Shown one piece after another: positions 17,718-26,605 of a stretch of 64,000 nt of DNA (positions are counted from its first letter, which is position 1; each line of letters starts with the position of its first letter). This DNA is from Mycoplana azooxidifex (lineage in GTDB: Bacteria > Pseudomonadota > Alphaproteobacteria > Rhizobiales > Rhizobiaceae). A program made the position numbers and the translations under genes. The stretch is taken from assembly GCF_014196765.1 (NCBI RefSeq), contig NZ_JACIEE010000013.1, forward strand, positions 1 to 64,000, written 5' to 3'. The notes under the pieces are model-generated. The model did not search any database. It saw only the letters and a list, made by a program, of their open reading frames with translations, and was not told the DNA's origin.

Positions 17718-19060
17718 ATGAGTTTTTCGGGGCACTGCAATTATGGCTCGTCCCTGTCCTCGGTGCTCAACGACTATGCGGTGCTGATGAGCCGTGCCGA
17801 ACGGCTCTTGCTGGCGAAGCTCAAGGCTGGCCGGGTCTGGACCGGCGATCTCAAGGTCTCGTTTTACCAACATCTGGGGATCTCGGCGACGCATCTGGAC
17901 ATGGCGTACCGGCAGTTCCAGGCGAAGCTCAAGTCCGTGTCGGAACTGGCGAAGGACCGCAGCCACGACTCGACTGGCAGGATCGACAGCAAACGCGCCG
18001 ATATCAGGCAGAAACAGATGGCCCTTACAAAGGCCAAGGCCACCGGTTCGAAACTGCTGGTCGAACGGATGACGGCCACTTCGATCTGTAGCTGCGCCTG
18101 CCACGTGCGCTGGCGCACGCGGCAGGGCGCTCCATCAGGTTCGCCGGTCAGCCTGTCGATTGTATCGACTTCGTCGGTCTCTCTTTCAATTATGGCAACC
18201 ACGTCATTGAGTCAGCGCTGGGGGCAAGTCTCCGATTACCCTGAAGTTCGTCCGAGACGAGTGTCATGGAGGTCACCGTCGACGACAGGATCGATCGGGT
18301 GGCGGCCGACTTCGGTCGCGGCGCGCTCGGCGTCGACCTCAACGCTGGACATATCTCGGCGGCACTGCTCGACGCTTCCGGCAATCCGGTCGAAATCTTC
18401 AATTTTCCCTGCATACGGGAAGACATCGGACCAGGCGAAGGACACGGTCCGGAAAGTCGCCGCCGCGATCGCGTCGCTCGCCGCACGTCACGGTGTGCCG
18501 GTCGTCAGTGAGCACCTAAAATTCGCAAAGAAAAAGCTGGCGCTGGCGTCTTCGGGCGATGCTCGTTACGCCCGCCTGTTATCGGGGTTCGCGTACTCGG
18601 CGTTCGGCGGGGCGCTCGCCTTTGCCTGCCACCGAAGCGCCGTCGCGCATGGCCGTGTCAATCCCGCCTATAAATCGATATCGGTCGCGTGAAGTTCGCC
18701 CGCCGTTACGGCTTGAGCGTCCATGCCGCCGCATCCGTTACCATCGCCCGTCGGGCGATGGGTTATTCCGAGAGACTGCCCCGTTCCTCGACGGGCACCG
18801 TCGCGGTGCCGACGAACGGCTCGGACCATGTCACCCTCGACCTACCCGTGAGGAATGGTCAGAGGCATGTATGGTCCGGGTGGAACGGGCTGAACAAGGA
18901 GTATCACAAGAAGGCGTGTTGGCGCGGAGATCGTCGGGTCGCAGAACCCGACCCGGACGGCGACCCAAGACGCCGGACGGGCGGAGTGGGAGATCGCTCC
19001 ATGGTCTTTCGGCGGAGGCGGGACGTTCCTGCCGGGTGCCGCTTCAGTCACGCGGCCCAG
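17718..19060 (+). pseudogene. TnpB-related IS200/IS605-type protein, frameshifted
   Basis: Three or more frame changes break a protein of the family annotated as TnpB-related accessory proteins of IS200/IS605 elements (RuvC-like nucleases). The N-terminal helical part (17718-18070) is in one frame. The RuvC-I-like LGVDLNAGHISAALLD is in another (about 18328-18375). VVSEHLKFAKKKL with the RuvC-II Glu and the YARLLSGFAYSAFGGAL stretch return to the first frame (18500-18690). A third piece, KFARRYGLSVHAAAS then IARRAMGYSERLP, follows. No transposase tnpA is nearby. Dead copy. Confidence 0.75.
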
Positions 19061-19099
19061 GGGTTGGCCGCATGCCAGGAAGAAATTCCTGAACTGAAC

Positions 19100-19163
19100 T
19101 TCGTCTCGGATGTGAAACGGGCGTTTCAACCATTCGTGATGAATACCCGTGCAGGATCGTCCA
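19100..19163. repeat. Long regulatory repeat, copy 1 (upstream of iorA)
   Basis: About 60 bases nearly identical to 23890-23952, with the central palindrome TGAAACG-GG-CGTTTCA (19113-19128). It ends about 100 bases before the iorA start. The high conservation between two unrelated neighbourhoods, centred on a 16-base palindrome, points to an operator or a small mobile repeat rather than coding sequence. Confidence 0.6.
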
Positions 19164-19265
19164 ATTATCCAGCCTCAAATTCTGTCACCGTGCGCGATGA
19201 CAGTTTGACAGCCGGGCAGCCGAAATGCGGCGTATTCGCCGGAATGTCACGGAGAAGAGGCGAAA

Positions 19266-19715
19266 ATGAAAAAGCTGACGATCAACGGCCAGGTCCACGA
19301 TGTCGATGTGCCGGACGACATGCCGCTCCTTTGGGTGCTGCGCGACGTGCTGGGCCTGACCGGTACGAAATACGGCTGCGGCATCGCCCAGTGCGGGGCC
19401 TGCACGATCCATCTCGGGGGCGTCGCGGTGCGCTCCTGCCAAACGACGATGGACATGGTCGAGGACATACCAATCACCACAATCGAAGGTGTCGGCGACA
19501 CTCCGATCGGCGCGAAAGTCCAGTCGGCATGGCTCGAGAAGGAAGTCGTGCAATGCGGATACTGCCAGTCCGGGCAGATCATGTCCGCTACGGCTCTTCT
19601 CACCGACAACCCGAGACCCACCGACACCGACATCGACGACGCCTTGGCCGGAAACATCTGTCGCTGCGGCACATATGTCCGAATCCGCGAAGCAATCCAT
19701 TCGGTCACCGTGTGA
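19266..19715 (+). CDS. iorA: Isoquinoline 1-oxidoreductase-type [2Fe-2S] subunit
   Basis: A 149-residue small subunit of a xanthine-oxidase-family molybdoenzyme. The plant-type [2Fe-2S] cluster ligands are in [12 protein letters not shown] (near 38-48) with a further Cys near 60, and the second cluster's ligands are in CGYCQSGQ near 99 and NICRCGTY near 138. The cluster chain carries electrons from the Mo site to the cytochrome. The next gene, iorB, begins 10 bases later, so they form an operon. The cytochrome that usually completes the set is at 3025, not here. Confidence 0.92.
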   Translation: MKKLTINGQVHDVDVPDDMPLLWVLRDVLGLTGTKYGCGIAQCGACTIHLGGVAVRSCQTTMDMVEDIPITTIEGVGDTPIGAKVQSAWLEKEVVQCGYCQSGQIMSATALLTDNPRPTDTDIDDALAGNICRCGTYVRIREAIHSVTV

Positions 19716-19725
19716 GGGCTTCACA

Positions 19726-21873
19726 ATGATCGAGAACCTCGTATCACGCAGGAATTTCCTCCGGGGAACCGCCCTTGCAACCGCAGGGCTCGTGTTGGCG
19801 GTCCAGCTTCCCGGAAACACCCGTCGCGCCTCCGCCGCGGTTGGCGAGCAGTCAAAGTTCATACCCAATGCCTTTGTCAAAATAGATACCGACGGCATTG
19901 CGCTGATCATGCCGCACACCGAGGTAGGCCAGGGTATCTACACCTCCAGCGCGATGCTCATGGCCGAGGAACTCGAGGTCGATCTCGACCAGGTGCGCGT
20001 TGAAGCAGCGCCTCCCGACCTCAAGAAGTACATGGACCCCATCCTCTTCGACCAGGCGACGGGTGGTTCCACGTCCACGCAGTCGGACTGGGTGCGGTTG
20101 AGGGAAGCGGGGGCGTCCGCGCGGATCATGCTGGTCGGAGCCGCGGCGGAACGGTGGGGAGTTTCCGCGGACGACTGCAGGGTCGAGAAAGGCATCATCC
20201 GTCACGACCCTTCCAGCCGTTCGTTGAGCTATCTCGACGTCGCGCCGGACGCCGCTACCCGAGAGGCACCCAAACAGGTCCCGCTCAAGGACCCGTCACA
20301 GTTCAGGCTTATCGGCACCAGGGCAAAGCGCCTGGACACCCCGGCCAAAGTCGACGGATCGCTGGTATACGGGATCGATACCCGGCTTCCGGGAATGGCT
20401 TACGCGACCCTCGCGATCGCGCCCGTGAAGGGCGGCAGGATCGCGAGCATGAACGAGGCAGCCGCGCGAGCGGTCAAGGGCGTCCGCGATGTCGTCCGAA
20501 CCGAGGACTCAGTGGCCGTCATCGGCGAACATATGTGGGCCGCCAAGCTCGGTGTAGACGCGCTCGAACTGAGCTGGGAAAGCGGGCCGAATGCGTCTGT
20601 CTCGACCCAAGCGATCGTAAACGACATGCATGAGGCATCCCTCAAGCCGGGCGTGGTCGTGCGCGACGACAAAGGGGCGGCCGAGGCGATACGGAAGGCC
20701 AAGACAAAGCTCGATGCCATCTACCGTTCGCCATTCCTGTCGCATTCCCCGCTCGAACCGATGAACTGCACGCTGCACATCAAGGACGACCGTGCGGAGC
20801 TGTGGGTCGGGACCCAGGTCCCGGTCCGTGCCCAGAAGGCGGTAGCCGAGGCGACGGGACTTCCTCCCGAGAAAGTGACCGTGAACAATCAGCTTATGGG
20901 CGGCGCTTTCGGACGGCGTCTCGATATCGACACGATAGAGCAGGCGGCAAAGCTCCTGCGGAATATACGGTATCCCGTTAAACTGGTTTGGACTCGCGAG
21001 CAGGACCTGACGCACGATTTCTTCCGACCGTACTACTACGACCGTGTATCGGCCGGACTGGACGACGCGGGCCGCCTAGTGGGGCGCACGCACAGGGTGA
21101 CAGGTTCGTCCGTCATGGCCCGTTGGGCACCCCCGGCCTTTGTCAACGGAATCGATCCAGACTCTCTGGATTGTGCAGCCGAGACCCCGTACGACGAGAC
21201 CTCCGTTTTCGCAGACTATGTCCGCCACGAGCCGGAGGGACTGACTACTGCCTGGTGGCGGGGCGTCGGCGCTACCCACAATCTTTTCGTAATTGAGAGC
21301 TTTGTGGATGAGATGGCGTACGCGATCGGGCAGGACCCCGTCGATTTCAGAAGAAAGATGCTGACCAGGAACCCGCGGGCGCTGGCCGTACTCGAACTGG
21401 CTGCCGAGAAGGCGGGGTGGAAGGACAAGCTCCCCCAGGGCCGCGGACGCGGCGTCAATCTGCAGTTCGCCTTCAACACCTACCTCGCGCATATTCTCGA
21501 GATCGAGGTCGTCCCCGGCAAGGAGGTGAAGCTTCTGCGTTCCGTATTGGCGGTGGATTGCGGGATTGTTATCAACCCGGATACCGTCAGGGCGCAGATG
21601 GAAGGAGGCGTGCTGTTCGGGCTTGGCACCGCGATGTTCAACGAGGTGACCTTCACCGACGGAGCCGTGGACCAGAGCAATTTCGACAACTATCGAATCC
21701 TCCGCATCAACGAAGCGCCCAAAGTCGAGGTCTATCAGGTGAAGAGCCTCGAGAAGCCCGGTGGCGTCGGGGAAGCCGGAACGGCGGCGGCCGCAGGCGC
21801 GCTGGCGAACGCGATATTCTCGGCGACAGGAAAACGCATTAGGTCGCTCCCCCTTTCAGAGGCCGCGGTATGA
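19726..21873 (+). CDS. iorB: Isoquinoline 1-oxidoreductase-type molybdopterin subunit
   Basis: A 715-residue large subunit that binds the molybdenum cofactor and hydroxylates or oxidises N-heterocycles or aldehydes. A twin-arginine signal (SRRNFLRG then a hydrophobic stretch, residues about 7-30) sends the folded enzyme to the periplasm. Cofactor-binding landmarks include HTEVGQGIYTS near 65, GGSTSTQS near 118 and NNQLMGGAFGRR near 390, and GVGEAGTAAAAGA near 680 contains the Glu region used for catalysis. It is full length. A decayed moaA follows, so cofactor supply must come from elsewhere in the genome. Confidence 0.92.
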   Translation: MIENLVSRRNFLRGTALATAGLVLAVQLPGNTRRASAAVGEQSKFIPNAFVKIDTDGIALIMPHTEVGQGIYTSSAMLMAEELEVDLDQVRVEAAPPDLKKYMDPILFDQATGGSTSTQSDWVRLREAGASARIMLVGAAAERWGVSADDCRVEKGIIRHDPSSRSLSYLDVAPDAATREAPKQVPLKDPSQFRLIGTRAKRLDTPAKVDGSLVYGIDTRLPGMAYATLAIAPVKGGRIASMNEAAARAVKGVRDVVRTEDSVAVIGEHMWAAKLGVDALELSWESGPNASVSTQAIVNDMHEASLKPGVVVRDDKGAAEAIRKAKTKLDAIYRSPFLSHSPLEPMNCTLHIKDDRAELWVGTQVPVRAQKAVAEATGLPPEKVTVNNQLMGGAFGRRLDIDTIEQAAKLLRNIRYPVKLVWTREQDLTHDFFRPYYYDRVSAGLDDAGRLVGRTHRVTGSSVMARWAPPAFVNGIDPDSLDCAAETPYDETSVFADYVRHEPEGLTTAWWRGVGATHNLFVIESFVDEMAYAIGQDPVDFRRKMLTRNPRALAVLELAAEKAGWKDKLPQGRGRGVNLQFAFNTYLAHILEIEVVPGKEVKLLRSVLAVDCGIVINPDTVRAQMEGGVLFGLGTAMFNEVTFTDGAVDQSNFDNYRILRINEAPKVEVYQVKSLEKPGGVGEAGTAAAAGALANAIFSATGKRIRSLPLSEAAV

Positions 21874-21925
21874 AACCGCGACCTCGCTGGCGGGAGAAAA
21901 CGTGGAACTATCGGCGATCGACCGA

Positions 21926-22400
21926 ATGACGGACGGCTTAGGCCGTAGCGTCAGCTATTTGCGTGTGTCGGCGACGGGCCGTTGCGATTTCCGCATTTCC
22001 TTCCAAAGGACGGGCTCCTGACCATCGGGAACTCGAATGGCTTCGCTTCTGGTGCGCAAGGGAATGATGGACCTTGTCCAGGCGCTCGGTCGCAAGATCG
22101 GATCGGGGCACGACGAGTGGACGTTGACAACGAACGGTTCCCAACTCGCACAGTACGCGGCGCAGCTTGTGGACCCTGGCGTTCGAAGGCTCAATGTGTT
22201 GCTGGACTGGCTACAGGCCGACCAGTTCCGTAGTTCACGAGGCGACGGGGCTCGCAAGGGTACTGGATGGGATCGAGGCAGCCCTCCGCGCGGGACTGAA
22301 AATCGTCGAGCTTGGGCGGGCGATCGACGGGAGAATCGCCCGCAAACCGCGGGGTCGGCAGGGGGGAAAAGCCCGCCGTTCGCCCCCATATGAGCGTGAC
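21926..22400 (+). pseudogene. moaA: GTP 3',8-cyclase (MoaA), internally deleted
   Basis: MoaA carries out the first step of molybdopterin synthesis. Pieces remain: LGRSVSYLRVSATGRCDF (N-terminus, with only the first radical-SAM Cys, near 21940-21995), then LVRKGMMDLVQALGRKIGSG and LTTNGSQLAQYAAQL (22043-22165). A frame change then leads into GLARVLDGIEAALRAGLKIV near 22250-22310. The CxxxCxxC iron-sulfur motif is destroyed and the C-terminal half is gone. Its place beside iorAB suggests a former molybdenum cluster. Confidence 0.8.
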
Positions 22401-22499
22401 GGGGGGCGACCGCCAGTCCCGAATCCGCCGGTCTCCGACAAATCTCCGTGGACGCGAGCTACCGGGACTTATTGGAAGCCGGACGGCGACAGCAAGCGG

Positions 22500-23720
22500 T
22501 TATGCATCTTCGAGGATTTCAACCATTCGCGCGAGCAGTCCGTCGGTCCCCCCCACGGAAGTATGTACGAGGCTGAGGGCCCCGTCGAACGTGGCTGCAG
22601 CCACTACGTCCTGGCCCGGAACCGAGCGAAGCGCCGGGGCCCACATCTTCTCGACGACGAGATCGCCAAAGCGGGTCGGCATCCGCAATACGCCGAAATT
22701 CGTCATCACGCCGTCAAATGGACCGTGCTCGACCACGCGCGTCCTCGTCGCTTCGTAGCTCGGGTCGTCGACGCAACGCTTTGCGATATCCCCGACCATC
22801 CAAAGGGCCATCTTCCTTTCGCGGAATTTGGCGATCTGTTCGTGCACCCGGTGAACCTCGTCCCAGAACGCCGTCTCGCCCTTCTCGAACGGAGTTATCG
22901 CGATCGACAGCGATAGGCCGACGTGCTCGGGAATATCGAACTCGGTTTTGAGATCGATCGGAGACATGACCCGCAGCGGTTTTTCCGCCCAGCGTTCGTT
23001 CAAGGAGACAATCGCCCGCCCGAGCGCGGCGGTAATTATGGAGTTTATCGTCGTGGCCCGGGATTTCGCGGTTTGACGAAGCCCTGCCAGGTGAGCCTTG
23101 TCGAATTCCACGGCATCGACCGTCGTTCCTGTTAAGGAAGAGCCGGATCTGGCCCCGTTTCCGACCGCCTCGCCGCCGACTGTGGAATGCCGGCGGAAGA
23201 GCGGTACCTCCAGCCCGATTCTGTCCTCGAGCCTGACGTCGTCGGCCGCAGTGGAAATATCCGCTCCGCTCAGTGCGGTCAGCACTTCGTGCATCACGAA
23301 GACGGCCGCCAGACCGTCCGCGACGGCATGATTGAATGTGAGGAACAATGTCGTCGAACCGGATCCGGAAACCATGGTGGCACGAACAAGTGGAATGTCG
23401 ACCGAAATGATTGGGTTGTTCATCTCGCTCTCGGCGATCCGCTCCCAAGTGGTCATCGGGGCCGCTTTTGACGACAAGGGGATCGGGCGCTCCGAAAGCA
23501 AGAAGCAATGCGTGCCATCCTCGCTCCACCCCAGGGAAACCCTGAGGAGGACGTGCCGTTCCTGCACCTTGGCGAGCGCGGCGACAACTGCCGATTCCGA
23601 CAGCGTGCCGGAAATGCGCGCCGCAATCGTGAAGTTCATCGTACCGTCCTCGCCGTAGGCGGCAAAGAGATGCTCGAGCGCGCCGAGGGTCCTCAGCATT
23701 CGGGATGTGGCGATGGTCAT
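22500..23720 (-). CDS. Condensation-domain acyltransferase (PapA-like)
   Basis: A protein of about 406 residues with the fold of condensation/PapA acyltransferases. The catalytic HxxxDG motif is intact in FNHAVADGLA near residue 130, and a C-terminal VMTNFGVLRMP stretch near 335 corresponds to the DFGWG region. Such enzymes join an acyl-thioester to an alcohol or amine. No polyketide or peptide synthetase lies nearby, so the substrate is unknown. The ATG at 23720 was chosen for its AGGA six bases upstream; ATGs at 23735 and 23747 are alternatives. Divergent from the kinase at 23980. Confidence 0.75.
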   Translation of the reverse strand: MTIATSRMLRTLGALEHLFAAYGEDGTMNFTIAARISGTLSESAVVAALAKVQERHVLLRVSLGWSEDGTHCFLLSERPIPLSSKAAPMTTWERIAESEMNNPIISVDIPLVRATMVSGSGSTTLFLTFNHAVADGLAAVFVMHEVLTALSGADISTAADDVRLEDRIGLEVPLFRRHSTVGGEAVGNGARSGSSLTGTTVDAVEFDKAHLAGLRQTAKSRATTINSIITAALGRAIVSLNERWAEKPLRVMSPIDLKTEFDIPEHVGLSLSIAITPFEKGETAFWDEVHRVHEQIAKFRERKMALWMVGDIAKRCVDDPSYEATRTRVVEHGPFDGVMTNFGVLRMPTRFGDLVVEKMWAPALRSVPGQDVVAAATFDGALSLVHTSVGGTDGLLARMVEILEDA

Positions 23721-23889
23721 GTCGTATCCTGTCATCGGAGTTTGCATGCCTCCGGATACGCATAAAGCTCCAGGCCATATTGGAGAATCCGGCCGCGGAG
23801 ACGAACGAAACCGTCTGTTCTTGAGGGGGATGAAGTCGCTGCGCTCGATCTCGCTCATGCGTCAGCACGACCCCAAAGGATGAATGGCA

Positions 23890-23952
23890 TTCGTCTCGGA
23901 TGTGAAACGGACGTTTCAACCATTCGTGACGAGTACCCGGCTGAATCGTCCT
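23890..23952. repeat. Long regulatory repeat, copy 2 (upstream of the HWE kinase)
   Basis: This matches 19100-19163 almost base for base over the first 50 positions, including the palindrome TGAAACG-GA-CGTTTCA (23903-23918). It lies between the divergent acyltransferase and kinase genes, ending about 30 bases before the kinase start. Confidence 0.6.
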
Positions 23953-23979
23953 ATTCCGCTCGGACACGAGGGCATAGCC

Positions 23980-25068
23980 ATGGTGAGATCAACAGCCCAT
24001 GCGGCGACCCGCGAAAATTTGGTGTCGAACATGCCTCAGCCCTATCCCATCCTCGTCGAAGCGCTCACACAGATCGCAGCTTCCAACGACAGCGACCAGA
24101 TTTCGGAAATTGCCCACAATGCCGCGCGACGCATCCTGTCGGCCGAGGCCATCGCGCTGATCCAATCGAAAGCCGGGATGATCGGGGACGTGCAAGCACC
24201 GTCACCATTCACCAGGCCAGCACTCTCGTTCCTGCCCGATCCCGGCGCAACGGTGATTGCCGCTAGCGCTATGGGGGATGAGATTCGCTCGAAGGACTGT
24301 GCCCTGTCGGGATTTGCCGGGGGTGTCCAGACTCCATCGAGATTGCTTCATTCGCCGATCGAGGAGGTTTCCAATTTGGTCTCCGAGGATACGCTGTCCG
24401 ATACGCTCGGTGAGATCGTCGCAGCGCAGACACTCGCGCGCGCGGCGTCGGCAGCGATCTCACGCTGCATCGATCTCGGTGAGCAGACTCAAGCGAGTGC
24501 GCATTTGAGGCTTGAGCGCGACGAAGTGCGGCATCGCCTCAAGAACGTCTATGCTTCGGCGATCGGCCTCGCCAACCTTTCCCTGCCGAGAGAACACTCG
24601 AAAGAATTCGCGCAACGCCTAAGGACTTTGGCGGAGGTGCACGACTTCCTAGACAACGAAGGCAGGGATAATCCCGGTATTCCGCTGCGGGAGCTTCTTG
24701 CGGGAGTCCTCTCTCCATATCACGACCCGGACATGCCGCGGATATTGGCAGAAGGCCCCGATATAGAGATAAGCTCCACGATTGCCGTGGCGTTGGGTCT
24801 TCTGGCGAACGAGCTGGCCACCAACGCCCTCAAGCATGGCTCGCTTTCCGTCGGATCGGGCCAGATCCTGATCCAGTGGACTTGCTGCGATGGGGAGATC
24901 GGCCTTTTGTGGAGAGAGATCGGCGGACCGGAAGCCGATTGCACCGCGCCTGCGAGCCAGGGCTCGAAACTGATGCGGATGATCGTGGAGAGCCAACTTC
25001 GCGGAAACATGGAGCATGCCGTGACGCGGTCGGGCCTCCGCTTCTCCGTGCTGTTCCCGATGGGCTGA
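23980..25068 (+). CDS. HisKA_2/HWE-like cytoplasmic sensor histidine kinase
   Basis: A protein of about 362 residues without membrane spans. The N-terminal 170 residues form an unrecognised input domain. The HisKA_2 dimerisation region has the phospho-accepting His in EVRHRLKNVYASA near 190, and the ATPase domain has LLANELATNALKHGSLS near 272, typical of the alphaproteobacterial HWE/HisKA_2 class. Those kinases often feed light or general-stress responses. No response regulator is adjacent. ATG 23980 was chosen over 24031 because more of the input domain is retained; both lack a strong ribosome binding site. Confidence 0.85.
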   Translation: MVRSTAHAATRENLVSNMPQPYPILVEALTQIAASNDSDQISEIAHNAARRILSAEAIALIQSKAGMIGDVQAPSPFTRPALSFLPDPGATVIAASAMGDEIRSKDCALSGFAGGVQTPSRLLHSPIEEVSNLVSEDTLSDTLGEIVAAQTLARAASAAISRCIDLGEQTQASAHLRLERDEVRHRLKNVYASAIGLANLSLPREHSKEFAQRLRTLAEVHDFLDNEGRDNPGIPLRELLAGVLSPYHDPDMPRILAEGPDIEISSTIAVALGLLANELATNALKHGSLSVGSGQILIQWTCCDGEIGLLWREIGGPEADCTAPASQGSKLMRMIVESQLRGNMEHAVTRSGLRFSVLFPMG

Positions 25069-25128
25069 CCGCCACGAGGAACCCCGTCGCCGGAAGCCAC
25101 AGCGTACGTTTGGCGAGAGGCTCGATTT

Positions 25129-25136
25129 TTACAATC
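25129..25136 (+). promoter_or_regulatory. TTACAATC element upstream of the flavin reductase
   Basis: The plus strand reads GATTTTTACAATCGCC, 60 bases before the start at 25196. It shares the T-run and TACAAT core of the other copies and has the same direction relative to its gene. Confidence 0.45.
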
Positions 25137-25195
25137 GCCCGCCATCGTCAGCTGCTTTTCTCCGAGGGGAGATCAATCCCAAAGGAGAGACGACA

Positions 25196-26569
25196 ATGGC
25201 TCAAGTGGAAACCTTCGACATCCTCGTGTTCGGAGGGGGCAAGGCAGGCAAGACCCTCGCAATAGAGCAGGCAAAGGCAGGCAAGCGCGTCGCCGTGATC
25301 GAGGCGGGCCTCATCGGCGGGTCTTGCATCAACATCGCCTGCATCCCGAGCAAGGCTCTGATACGGAGCGCGGAAGTGGCGCACGCCACCCGCAGAGCCT
25401 CCGAATTCGGCACGCAGGCCGAAAACATCCGAACCAGTCTCGATCTCGTCCGCAACCGTACCGCCAGCGTGGTGGCGGAAATGGTCGCCTTCAACCAGAC
25501 CGGGTTTGATGCCAGCGGCTTCGAGCTGGTGATAGGCTGGGGACGGTTCGTTTCTCCCAAGACGATCGCCGTGGAGACCGGAAACGGCGTCAGGACGCTG
25601 ATGGGCGACAAGGTGTTTATTAACCTCGGGACCACGGCCGCCGTACCCGATGTCCCCGGATTGGCGGCTGCCGACCCGATCACCCACGTCGAAGCCCTAC
25701 AGCTCGGCGACATGCCCACGCACCTGCTCGTTCTCGGCGGCGGCTATATCGGCATGGAACTCGGGCAGGCATTCCGTAGGCTCGGCGCGGACGTCACCAT
25801 CATCGAGCACGGCACACGCCTTGCTCCGAGAGAAGACGAAGATGTCAGCGCCGCCTTGCTTGGCGTTCTGCAGGACGAGGGCGTCAATGTCGCTCTGAAC
25901 TGCGCGGGAACGGCGGTGGCAGGAAAGTCCGGACAGGCGGTAAGCATCACGACGGCGGACGGCCGCATTTTTGAAGGGTCGCACCTGCTGGTCGCGGCTG
26001 GCCGACGTCCGCGCACCGGGGGGATTGGCCTCGATCTAGCGGGAGTGGAGCTCGATGGGCGAGGGTTCGTGAAGGTGGACAACCTTCTAAGAACCACGGC
26101 GCAAGACGTCTGGGCGATGGGCGAGGTCGCGGGAACGCCGATGTTCACCCATGCCTCCCTCGACGACTATCGCGTGGTATCCGGTCAACTCAAGGGCGGC
26201 GATAGAACCACGGACGGGCGGATGATTCCGTACTGCGTGTTCATCGACCCCGAATTCGCGCGTGTGGGTCTGAACGAAAGCGAAGCGCGTTCCAGGAACC
26301 TCGAATACCGCATAGCAAGGCTGCCGATGGACGTCGTTCCGAGAGCGCGGACCCTTTCACAGAGAAAGGGATTCATGAAGACGCTCGTCGCGAAGGACAC
26401 CGACCGCATCCTCGGGTTCGGAATGCTGGGCGTCAACGCAGGTGAAGTCATGAGCGTCGTGCAGATGGCGATGCTGGGCGATCTGCCCTTCACGGTTCTG
26501 AGAGACGGGATTTTCGCCCATCCGACTATTTCCGAAGGCCTGAATATGCTTTTTGCCAACGTGAGGTGA
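25196..26569 (+). CDS. FAD-dependent pyridine nucleotide-disulfide oxidoreductase
   Basis: A 457-residue class I flavin disulfide reductase related to mercuric reductase and lipoamide dehydrogenase. The FAD-binding GGGKAGKT is near residue 14. The redox-active pair is in GGSCINIACIPSK near 43 with the usual four-residue spacing. The NAD(P) loop GGGYIGMELG is near 182, and the C-terminal His-Glu pair is in HPTISEG near 443. So electron transfer from NAD(P)H to a disulfide or metal substrate should work. The N-terminal HMA domain of mercuric reductases is absent. AAGGAG precedes the ATG. It converges on the MscS gene with a shared hairpin between them. Confidence 0.9.
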   Translation: MAQVETFDILVFGGGKAGKTLAIEQAKAGKRVAVIEAGLIGGSCINIACIPSKALIRSAEVAHATRRASEFGTQAENIRTSLDLVRNRTASVVAEMVAFNQTGFDASGFELVIGWGRFVSPKTIAVETGNGVRTLMGDKVFINLGTTAAVPDVPGLAAADPITHVEALQLGDMPTHLLVLGGGYIGMELGQAFRRLGADVTIIEHGTRLAPREDEDVSAALLGVLQDEGVNVALNCAGTAVAGKSGQAVSITTADGRIFEGSHLLVAAGRRPRTGGIGLDLAGVELDGRGFVKVDNLLRTTAQDVWAMGEVAGTPMFTHASLDDYRVVSGQLKGGDRTTDGRMIPYCVFIDPEFARVGLNESEARSRNLEYRIARLPMDVVPRARTLSQRKGFMKTLVAKDTDRILGFGMLGVNAGEVMSVVQMAMLGDLPFTVLRDGIFAHPTISEGLNMLFANVR

Positions 26570-26577
26570 CGTGCCCC

Positions 26578-26605
26578 AGCGGTCGCCGAAATTCCGGCGG
26601 CCGCT
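26578..26605. terminator. Bidirectional hairpin between convergent genes
   Basis: AGCGGTCGCCG (26578-26588) pairs with CGGCGGCCGCT (26595-26605), eleven pairs including one G-T, around the loop AAATTC. It lies between the flavin reductase stop and the MscS stop and overlaps the latter by two bases. Confidence 0.5.

Noticed and set aside
22516-22528. A third match to part of the long repeat (TTTCAACCATTCG)
   Set aside because: Only 13 bases, inside the coding end of the acyltransferase gene, without the palindrome; probably chance.
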